The position numbers and the translations under genes are program-made. A stretch of 64,000 nucleotides of DNA from an uncultured Prevotellaceae bacterium (GTDB lineage Bacteria > Bacteroidota > Bacteroidia > Bacteroidales > Bacteroidaceae): positions 1-64,000 of the forward strand of contig ONCG01000008.1 in NCBI GenBank assembly GCA_900316285.1, read 5' to 3'. The notes beneath the pieces were generated by a model. The model did no database searches. It was not told the DNA's origin and saw nothing but the letters and a program-made list of their open reading frames with translations. This document shows positions 51,881 to 59,056 of this stretch, in pieces; the first letter of the stretch is position 1; every line of letters begins with the position of its first letter.

Positions 51881-52096
51881 TATGGAGCAGTGCTCTGTAC
51901 CCTATGGAGCAGTGCTCCATACCCCTATAGAGCATTGCTCTGTAACATCTAGAGCATTGCTCCGTAACATCTAGAGCATTGCTCCTAGACTCCAAAAGCA
52001 TTGCTCCCAGACCCCAAAAGCAATGCTTCCACGCTTCAAAAGCAATGCTCCCAGACCCCAAAAGCAATGCTTCCAGACCCCAAAAGCATAGCTTCA
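51881..52096 (+). repeat. Array of ten 22-bp palindromic units
   Basis: The tetranucleotide AGCA of each unit starts at 51886, 51908, 51931, 51953, 51975, 51997, 52019, 52041, 52063 and 52085, a period of 22 with one 23. Each unit centres on RRAGCAnnGCTYY, for example GGAGCAgtGCTCC, AGAGCAttGCTCC and AAAGCAatGCTTC. Linkers change gradually along the array (CCCTATG, ACATCT, ACCCCA). A four-unit array of the same type is at 29903-29981. No cas genes are present and linkers are not unique spacers. Confidence 0.9.
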
Positions 52097-52127
52097 AGAC
52101 ATCATTTTCATAAAATATATTTCAAAG

Positions 52128-52288
52128 CACTATTCACTATTCACATTTCACAATAACAACATGATTTTCAATGCATTACAAAGGTGAATAGTATTTTTAC
52201 TATTCACGGTGAATAGTCATGACACTATTCACCTTTGTAACACACTGGCAAACAATCACTTATACCAGATTGTGAATAGTGAATAGTG
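52128..52288. repeat. Three concentric perfect inverted repeats built from CTATTCAC
   Basis: The outer arms CACTATTCACTATTCACA (52128-52145) and its exact complement (52271-52288), the middle arms TTACAAAGGTGAATAGT (52176-52192) and complement (52224-52240), and the inner arms ACTATTCAC (52199-52207) and GTGAATAGT (52209-52217) are all perfect and share the same centre, base 52208. GTGAATAG or its complement occurs about eight times. Confidence 0.92.
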
Positions 52289-52659
52289 TTTCAACAAATC
52301 GTAAGAGAATAAAATCGTATGAAAAACTACTACTTTTGGTCAGTTTTGTATATCTTATTTTGAAAGATTTTGATTAGATTTTGTAAGATTTCTCGCCAAG
52401 GCGACTGATGAAAAACCGCGTAGATACTTGTGATACGCGGACATTTCTTGCTTGCTTTTCTGGAAACTTCGTATCCTTTGTGTAAGTCTGGCAGTTAGGG
52501 GGCTACAAGAGAAATATCCGCGAATACCCTTCCACAGACCAGTAACGACAGTTAAACATTCTTAAAGAAAGGCAAATCTTCTCCTCTTGCGCGCGAACAT
52601 CTAATTTATTTTGAGTAATTTTGCAGCCGAATTGACGAACAGAAGAGACAGACGGTACT

Positions 52660-52990
52660 GAAGAAACAGACGAGACAATCTGCATAATCCGTGCAATCTG
52701 TGGTTAAAGGACAGACGAGACAGACGAGACAGAAGAAACAAAGGAGTAATTCTCCTATTCTCTAATTCTTGAAAAAAGGTAAGAGATCCGTGTAATCTGT
52801 GGTTAAAGGACAGACGAGACAGAAGAGACAGAAGAAACAAAGGAGTAATTCTCCTATTCTCTAATTCTTGAAGAAAGGTAAGAGATCTGTGTAATCTGTG
52901 GTTAAAGGACATACGAGACAGACGAACATAATCCGTGGGTAATAGGTTAAAGACAACTTTGACAACCTGTGACAACAATCCGTGAGATCT
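52660..52990. repeat. 99-bp tandem repeat upstream of the large secreted protein
   Basis: AATCTGTGGTTAAAGGA recurs at 52695, 52794 and 52893, exactly 99 bp apart, with ACGAGACAG, AGGAGTAATTCTCC and CTAATTCTTGAA blocks repeating between. About two full units and partial ends are present. The 125-codon reverse frame across it merely reflects the repeat period being divisible by three. Confidence 0.85.
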
Positions 52991-53065
52991 GTGAAATCTG
53001 TGGTTCCAAACTAGAAACTTGAAACAAGAAACTCATATAATTATTAACAATTTAAACCAAACAAA

Positions 53066-56000
53066 ATGAAACAAAAACTACTATTGGCATTACTCGCCCT
53101 ATTCACACTTGGGTGGACAAATGCAAGTGCTCAATCGTGGCAAGCTAAGGAAGTTGCAGCAGGGAACTATCACCTCTACAACGTCGGTAAAGGCCAGTTC
53201 TTAACAAGAGGCAACGGTTGGCAAACTCAGGCCAGCACCGGTGCCAATGCACTGACGTTGATTGTTGAGGAGTACGACGGTGCCTACAAACTCCGCACCA
53301 ATGTGAATGGCGACGGCAAAGGCTTGGAACGCCTCAGTGATCCTGTTATCTACACAGACCAGTCTGCCGGAAAGAACTCCACATGGACTTTCACGAAGGT
53401 TGCCGATGCCAGCAATGGCCCTGTCTATACCATCGTATCAGCAGAAAACCATGGTGGTGGTGCTGGCTCGTATATGACGGCCAATGCTGACAACACTATC
53501 GTGGGTCCCGCCGATGCTGTGACTGACGATTACGGCCGTTGGCAGCTTTTCCAGTCATGGATTACGAATACCATGCCAGTAACTAATACGGACGGTTGGA
53601 CAGTTTCTCAAGACCCGACCTTCGATGCCGGAAATATTTGTGCCGAGTTCTGGAATAAAAGTGGCGCCTCAATCAAACAGACTTTGCTAAACCTGCCCGC
53701 TGGTAGTTACGAGCTTATCGCTGTAGCACTCACCCGCGAAGGCATGACGGCTACCCTCAATGCAGGCTCCAACACCATGAGCATCGCTACCGCCAGCAAC
53801 ACCGTCGTTGACAATCGTGCTCAAGCCAAAACTTGGTTCGACAACGGCAATGGCGTGAACAGGCTTGAGTTCACCCACGCTGGAGGAAGCCTCGAGATTG
53901 GCCTGACCGCCGACAATGCTAACGGAGACCACTGGTTGGTATGGCGCTCGTTCGTCCTTCTCTACAAGGGTCTTGACCTCTCTGAATTCGCTGCTACTTT
54001 GGCCGCTGCTGTTGAAGCTGCTGAAGCCGTAGAGGGAACAGTTCCCGCAGCTGCTTACAATGCTCTCGCTACTGTTGTAACAGAGCATAATAAGGATTAC
54101 GCCACTGCTGCTGAATACACGGCTGCTGCAGAAGCTATTGTTGCGGCAACCAATGCCGCAAAGGCTTTACAGGCAAACTATGCTCGCTACAATGCTATCA
54201 AGACCTCGGCTAAGGCAATCGCAACAAGTCTTGATACCACTATTCCTGATGCTGCTGTTGAAGAAGCTACAACGAATGATGACATTGACGCAGCCATCCC
54301 CACTCTCCGTGCTAACTTCCTCACTGAATTGCCCAACGTGACCATACCTACAGATCCTGGCTACATCGACGTTACTGCTGTCATGGTTGATAATGCATCT
54401 GTTCGTCAGAATACCGATTACTGGACAATAGAGGGAACTCCCAATACAAGTTTTAGTTGGGGTAAGTGTGCTAATAATGAGTGCGAGTTCTATAATCAGA
54501 ACTTCAAGTTCTACCAGACGTTGGCTCTGACTCCTGGTACTTGGGAGTTTGGTGTAACTGGTTTCCACCGTGGTGGACAAGGTGAATTCAACACTGATTT
54601 CTATGCTGGTGTGGACAAGATTTCTATTCCTGGTGTGGAAAGTTCTGTTGTGAATACTATGGCTCAGGCTGAGGCCTACTTTGACAATGGCAATGGTAAA
54701 GTGGCCTTGAAGTTCCTTATAGAGGAAGCTGGCAATGTTGAGATAGGTATTAACAACCAAGATACCCAGACCGACAAGTGGACCATCTTCCGTGACTTCA
54801 CACTGAAGTACTATGGTGCTCCCGACTACTCTGTATATGATACACAGTGGGAGGAGGCTGTTGCTGCTGCAAATGCAGCCATTGATGCTAATCCAAATGT
54901 AACAGGTGAGGAACTTTCTGCTGTTCGGACAGCCATCAGCGACGCTCCAGATGGTTCATCTAAGGCAAACTATTTGGAAAAGATTAATGCGCTGACTGAA
55001 GCAACTGCTACACTTATCGCTGCTGCTCCTGCTTACAATGCATACGCAGCTGAAAAGGCTATTGCCGAGATGATTGGTGTTACCCCAGGTGAAGATCCTA
55101 CAACCTCTGCTGCCGCTGCCGCAGGCGTAAACAACTTGAAGGTTGCTGAGTTCAACTATGTTAAAACTGAGTATCCTTACGATTACCAAGGTGTCATTGG
55201 TGATTTTGGTACATGGACTGGTACTGCTACCGTTGCAGGTCAGCCTGCAGAACCAAACCACCTGAGCAATGAGCACTGGAGTGGCCAGACACACGCTTAT
55301 TATGAGCAAGCCGCTAATGGTTGGGGCAATGCTGGTGGTTGGACCATCAAGTATGAGAAGACCGCTAAGTTGCCAGCTGGTGACTACATGCTGAAAGTTG
55401 CTGCTCGTTCGTCTGTTGATGTAACCAGCCTGATTTCATGTTCTGCTACTGAAAATACCGTCACACTGCCGAAGGCTGGTAACCGCACACGTGGTATTAA
55501 CACGTCAGGTGTTGCAAGCTGGTCTGACAGCGATACCTTTATCTTTGGTGATCCTGACGATATCAATGTGATAACGCCTGCTGTTGGTGGCCGCGGTGGT
55601 GGCTGGGAATGGCGCTTCCTTCCCTTCTCGCTTACTGAGGAGACAGAGGTTACTATGACCTTCTATGCTGAGACCAACATGCAGTACAACTGGATGTCTA
55701 TCGCTGATGGTACATTGCTCTCGAAGCAAGAAATCCAGAATGAGGTTGAACTTACAGACGCTGACGAAGCTGCTCCTGAAGCACAGGTGGCTACTTCTGT
55801 GATTACCGACCGCAAGTTGCTCGAAGGCTTGAACACCGTGATATTCCCATTCGAGACAACAGCTACTGAACTTGGTGCTACTACCGTACTTGCTTACACA
55901 GGTACTACTGAAGAAGCTGACGGTTTGACCTTGAACTTCAAGGAGGTTGCTCCTGTTGATGGTAAGATTACATTGCAAGCTAACACTCCGTATGCTGTGA

Positions 56001-56419
56001 TGGTTGATGCTGACCAAACAGAAAACCTCGCCTTCGGCACGAAGAACATTAGTCCTTCAGGGGAATTGACCGTTACTGACGCTAACAATGAATTCAACTT
56101 CGTCGGTACATACACTAACCTCGCCAAGGGTAATAAAGTTGTGGTTGAAGGTGACTATGTAGCTGGTGCAACAGCATTCAAGAAGGCAAAGGGTGGCAAC
56201 CGCATTGCTGCTTACCGTGCTTACCTGAAGAAGGTAGGCACAAGCAATGTAGCAAACGTGAAGTTCAATTTTGGCGGTGATGTTGTTGACGGCATCGAGG
56301 CCCTTGAACTGCTCAACAAGTTCTCTGCTGATGGCATCTTCAATCTGCAAGGCCAGAAAGTGAACAATGCCCAAAAGGGTGTCTACATCGTGAACGGTAA
56401 AAAGATTGTGGTTAAATAA
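53066..56419 (+). CDS. Large secreted multidomain protein, unknown function
   Basis: A 1117-residue exported protein. The signal peptide MKQKLLLALLALFTLGWTNASA is followed by a ricin/lectin-like first domain (about 25-165), then three beta-sandwich modules with similar openings (AEFWNKSGASIKQTLLNLPAGSYEL, CEFYNQNFKFYQTLALTPGTWEF, and YYEQAANGWGNAGGWTIKYEKTAKLPAGDYML), separated by Ala-rich helical FIVAR-like stretches (about 305-365 and 590-670). The end, GIFNLQGQKV...GVYIVNGKKIVVK, is the C-terminal motif common on surface proteins of this group and similar to type IX sorting signals. Codons carry more third-position T than neighbours. It probably binds polysaccharide or host glycan, which is inference. 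Confidence 0.85.
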   Translation: MKQKLLLALLALFTLGWTNASAQSWQAKEVAAGNYHLYNVGKGQFLTRGNGWQTQASTGANALTLIVEEYDGAYKLRTNVNGDGKGLERLSDPVIYTDQSAGKNSTWTFTKVADASNGPVYTIVSAENHGGGAGSYMTANADNTIVGPADAVTDDYGRWQLFQSWITNTMPVTNTDGWTVSQDPTFDAGNICAEFWNKSGASIKQTLLNLPAGSYELIAVALTREGMTATLNAGSNTMSIATASNTVVDNRAQAKTWFDNGNGVNRLEFTHAGGSLEIGLTADNANGDHWLVWRSFVLLYKGLDLSEFAATLAAAVEAAEAVEGTVPAAAYNALATVVTEHNKDYATAAEYTAAAEAIVAATNAAKALQANYARYNAIKTSAKAIATSLDTTIPDAAVEEATTNDDIDAAIPTLRANFLTELPNVTIPTDPGYIDVTAVMVDNASVRQNTDYWTIEGTPNTSFSWGKCANNECEFYNQNFKFYQTLALTPGTWEFGVTGFHRGGQGEFNTDFYAGVDKISIPGVESSVVNTMAQAEAYFDNGNGKVALKFLIEEAGNVEIGINNQDTQTDKWTIFRDFTLKYYGAPDYSVYDTQWEEAVAAANAAIDANPNVTGEELSAVRTAISDAPDGSSKANYLEKINALTEATATLIAAAPAYNAYAAEKAIAEMIGVTPGEDPTTSAAAAAGVNNLKVAEFNYVKTEYPYDYQGVIGDFGTWTGTATVAGQPAEPNHLSNEHWSGQTHAYYEQAANGWGNAGGWTIKYEKTAKLPAGDYMLKVAARSSVDVTSLISCSATENTVTLPKAGNRTRGINTSGVASWSDSDTFIFGDPDDINVITPAVGGRGGGWEWRFLPFSLTEETEVTMTFYAETNMQYNWMSIADGTLLSKQEIQNEVELTDADEAAPEAQVATSVITDRKLLEGLNTVIFPFETTATELGATTVLAYTGTTEEADGLTLNFKEVAPVDGKITLQANTPYAVMVDADQTENLAFGTKNISPSGELTVTDANNEFNFVGTYTNLAKGNKVVVEGDYVAGATAFKKAKGGNRIAAYRAYLKKVGTSNVANVKFNFGGDVVDGIEALELLNKFSADGIFNLQGQKVNNAQKGVYIVNGKKIVVK

Positions 56420-56436
56420 AGAAAGGAAACAAGAAT

Positions 56437-56619
56437 ATGAAAAGAATAGCATATATCACACCAGCAGTTCGCGTTAAGAATGTTGCTCCGTTGTCACTGA
56501 TGCAATTTAGTAACAATGGTGATGGCACGTGGGGACAAACTATTGGCAGCGACGATGAAGAAACCGATGATGATGGCCGTGCAAAAGGTCTCGGTGGCTT
56601 CGATGTCTGGGAAGACTAA
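56437..56619 (+). CDS. 60-residue peptide with acidic C-terminal half
   Basis: A small protein beginning MKRIAYITPAVRVKNVAPLSLMQFS and ending in an Asp/Glu/Gly-rich half with AKGLGGFDVWED. It lies 17 nt after the large secreted protein, with no promoter of its own, so is cotranscribed. The layout (short hydrophobic-basic N-terminal half, acidic Gly-rich end) resembles a small-protein type I have seen repeatedly in Prevotella-like genomes. No function is known to me. Confidence 0.7.
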   Translation: MKRIAYITPAVRVKNVAPLSLMQFSNNGDGTWGQTIGSDDEETDDDGRAKGLGGFDVWED

Positions 56620-56621
56620 GT

Positions 56622-56660
56622 AGCCCCACCCCAGCCCTCCCCAGTAGGGAGGGAGAAGGA
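56622..56660. repeat. GCCCCACCCC hairpin repeat
   Basis: CCCTCCC (56635-56641), loop CAGTA and GGGAGGG (56647-56653), preceded by GCCCCACCCCAG. Confidence 0.8.
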
Positions 56661-56683
56661 AGGGGGTAAAGGTTATAATCAAT

Positions 56684-56726
56684 AGCGGGAGCGCAAGCGT
56701 GATGGCTTGCGCTCCTGCTTTGTTTT
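56684..56726 (+). terminator. Rho-independent terminator
   Basis: AGCGGGAGCGCAAGC (56684-56698) pairs with GCTTGCGCTCCTGCT (56705-56719), with one G-T pair, followed by TTGTTTTT. It ends the transcript of the secreted protein and small peptide. Confidence 0.9.
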
Positions 56727-56767
56727 TAAAAAACGGTAATATGTTTTGATATTTCGAAGATTATTAC

Positions 56768-56775
56768 TACTTTTG
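56768..56775 (+). promoter_or_regulatory. -7 element of the topB promoter
   Basis: TACTTTTG followed by CA lies 16 nt before the topB ATG. No -33 element is seen at the right spacing. Confidence 0.6.
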
Positions 56776-56791
56776 CAAAAACAAAAATAGC

Positions 56792-59035
56792 ATGATAGTT
56801 TGCATAGCAGAGAAACCGAGTGTAGGACGTGACATTGCACGGATTATCGGGGCAACGCACGACCACAAACAATATATGGAAGGCAACGGGTATCAGGTGA
56901 CGTGGACATTCGGTCATCTGTGCACGCTGAAGGAACCGCACGACTATACCGACCAATGGAAACGATGGTCGCTGAGTTCATTGCCGATGTTGCCGCAGCG
57001 CTTCGGCATCAAACTCATCGAGGATAACGGTATCAAACAACAGTTTGCCGTTATCGAACGACTGATGCAAGCCGCCGATGGCATCATCAACTGTGGTGAT
57101 GCCGGCCAAGAGGGTGAGCTCATCCAGCGATGGGTGATGCAGAAGGCAGGTGCGAAGTGCCCAGTGAAGCGATTGTGGATATCGTCGATGACCGACGAGG
57201 CCATCCGCGAAGGCTTTGCAAAGCTGAAAGACCAGTCGGAATACCAGCCGTTGTACCTCGCCGGGCTCTCCCGCGCCATCGGCGACTGGATATTAGGAAT
57301 GAATGCCACACGCCTCTACACCCTGAAATACGGGCAGAATAAGCAAGTACTTTCAATAGGCCGTGTGCAGACACCTACGCTCGCCCTTATCGTGAACCGC
57401 CAGAAAGAAATTGAGAACTTCAAACCGGAGCCCTATTGGGTGCTGGCGACGGTGTATCGTGACACGACGTTCACGGCAACCAAGGGAAAGTTCACATCGA
57501 AGGAGGAAGGTGAACAGGCCTTCAAACTCATTGAAGGCAAGCCGTTCACGGTCACCAAGGTGGAGAAGAAGAAAGGCCGTGAAGCACCTCCCTCTCTTTT
57601 CGACCTGACTTCACTACAAGTGGAGTGTAATCGTAAGTTTGGTTTCTCTGCCGAGACAACGCTCAACCTCATCCAACAACTCTATGAGAAGAAACTGGCT
57701 ACCTACCCACGTGTAGATACAACATTCCTGCCAGACGATGTCTATCCGAAGTGTCCGCAAATTATGAACGGACTCTTCCAAACTCGCTTTGCCGGCCAAG
57801 CTCCATATGCAGAATTGGTGAAGACGTTGGGAGCTGAGAAGAAACTGCTGAAATCGAAGAAGGTATTCGACTCGTCGAAGGTGACTGATCACCATGCCAT
57901 CATCCCTACTGGAATTGTACCTAAAGGAATGAGCGACATGGAGCAGAAAGTATTCGACCTGATTGCACGACGGTTCATCAGTGTGTTCTATCCTGATTGC
58001 GAATTCTCAACTACGACTGTTCTTGGAGAAGTTCAAAGCGACGATGTCACGGTTCAAAGCCCTGCGGGCGTTCAAGAAGTTCAAGGCGACGATGTCGCAG
58101 TTCAAAGCGCTTCGCGCGTTCAAGAGGTTCAAAAGGTTCAAGATAATTCCATCGAATTCAAGGTTTCAGGTAAGGAGATTCTGAAACCAGGCTGGCGCGT
58201 GGTATTTAAGAAAACCTCCCCCAACCCCTCCAAAGGAGGGGAAGGCCTACCGGAAGAAGAAGGCACCTCCCACAATGCCTCAGAAGGAGGAGAGGGTGCA
58301 ACGGAGGAGCGAACACTGCCCACCTTTGTGAAAGGAGAAAGTGGTCCGCACACGCCCACTCTCACTGAGAAATGGACCGTTCCTCCCAAATTCTATACCG
58401 AAGCTACCCTGCTTCGTGCAATGGAAACGGCTGGCAAATTCGTGGAGGATGAAACGCTGCGTGCCGCATTGAAAGAAAACGGCATCGGCCGTCCATCAAC
58501 CCGCGCTGCCATCATCGAAACCCTCTTCAAGCGGCGTTATATTAAAAAGGAACGCAAGAACCTCATCGCCACACCTACAGGTATGGAGTTGATTGACCTG
58601 ATTCATGAAGAACTCCTGAAAAGTCCCGAGCTGACTGGCATCTGGGAAAAGAAACTGCGCGACATCGAACATCAGCAATACGATGCACAGCAGTTCATCG
58701 ATGAGTTGAAGGGACAAGTGTCGGAAATCGTACAGCAGGTCTTAAGCGATCCAAGCAATCGTCGCGTCACCGTCTTGACCGATGCTGACCTGAAGAAAAA
58801 GATGGCACCCAAAGCCGAGCAAGCTCCTAAACCCAAATCGGTGAAAAAGGCCGAGACGACAAACGTCGGCGACAGCATTGTCGGACAACCATGCCCACAG
58901 TGTGGCAAAGGACATGTCATCAAAGGTCGCACGGCTTATGGCTGCTCGCGCTGGAACGATCCTCAAGAGCCTTGTTCGTGGCGACAACCGTTTGAAGCCC
59001 CACCCCAAACCCCTCCCCATAGGGAGGGGAACTAG
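56792..59035 (+). CDS. topB: DNA topoisomerase III with three repeat-derived insertions
   Basis: A 747-residue type IA topoisomerase that relaxes and decatenates DNA. The TOPRIM domain has AEKPSVGRDIA (E7) and NCGDAGQEGELI; IGRVQTPTLA is present; the catalytic tyrosine is Y305 in ATYPRVDTTFLP. RPSTRAAIIETLFKRRYI is intact. A C-terminal zinc-finger-like module has CPQCGKGHVI and a later Cys pair. Three stretches come from repeat DNA: residues about 414-450 (VQ-rich), about 474-509 (SPNPSKGGEG type), and the C-terminal EAPPQTPPHREGN. They fall in variable positions between conserved blocks. Confidence 0.94.
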   Translation: MIVCIAEKPSVGRDIARIIGATHDHKQYMEGNGYQVTWTFGHLCTLKEPHDYTDQWKRWSLSSLPMLPQRFGIKLIEDNGIKQQFAVIERLMQAADGIINCGDAGQEGELIQRWVMQKAGAKCPVKRLWISSMTDEAIREGFAKLKDQSEYQPLYLAGLSRAIGDWILGMNATRLYTLKYGQNKQVLSIGRVQTPTLALIVNRQKEIENFKPEPYWVLATVYRDTTFTATKGKFTSKEEGEQAFKLIEGKPFTVTKVEKKKGREAPPSLFDLTSLQVECNRKFGFSAETTLNLIQQLYEKKLATYPRVDTTFLPDDVYPKCPQIMNGLFQTRFAGQAPYAELVKTLGAEKKLLKSKKVFDSSKVTDHHAIIPTGIVPKGMSDMEQKVFDLIARRFISVFYPDCEFSTTTVLGEVQSDDVTVQSPAGVQEVQGDDVAVQSASRVQEVQKVQDNSIEFKVSGKEILKPGWRVVFKKTSPNPSKGGEGLPEEEGTSHNASEGGEGATEERTLPTFVKGESGPHTPTLTEKWTVPPKFYTEATLLRAMETAGKFVEDETLRAALKENGIGRPSTRAAIIETLFKRRYIKKERKNLIATPTGMELIDLIHEELLKSPELTGIWEKKLRDIEHQQYDAQQFIDELKGQVSEIVQQVLSDPSNRRVTVLTDADLKKKMAPKAEQAPKPKSVKKAETTNVGDSIVGQPCPQCGKGHVIKGRTAYGCSRWNDPQEPCSWRQPFEAPPQTPPHREGN
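58031..58140 (+). repeat. Small-palindrome modules inserted in frame in topB
   Basis: GTTCAAAG/GTTCAAG linkers join GCGAC-gat-GTCac (58038-58050), GCCC-tgc-GGGC (58059-58069), GCGAC-gat-GTCGC (58086-58098) and GCGC-ttc-GCGC (58107-58117). The same linker words and 3-nt loops appear in reverse at 63531-63570. Confidence 0.85.
58211..58317 (+). repeat. C/G-rich palindromic repeat inserted in frame in topB
   Basis: CCCCTCC (58225-58231) and GGAGGGG (58235-58241) form one hairpin; a decayed second copy (CCTCCCACAATGCCTCAGAAGG) follows at 58266-58290. Confidence 0.75.
58997..59029 (+). repeat. GCCCCACCCC hairpin forming the topB 3' end
   Basis: CCCCTCCC (59010-59017), loop CATA and GGGAGGGG (59022-59029). 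It encodes the last residues of TopB and the stop codon follows at 59033. Confidence 0.8.
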
Positions 59036-59056
59036 AAACTAGAAACCAGAAACCTC

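Noticed and set aside
51881..52096. CRISPR array
   Set aside because: Units are 22 bp with only about 9-12 bp between palindromes, linkers are similar to one another, and no cas gene is near.
52601..52978. 125-codon repetitive protein on the minus strand
   Set aside because: It exists only because the 99-bp tandem repeat is a multiple of three; there is no promoter or credible composition.
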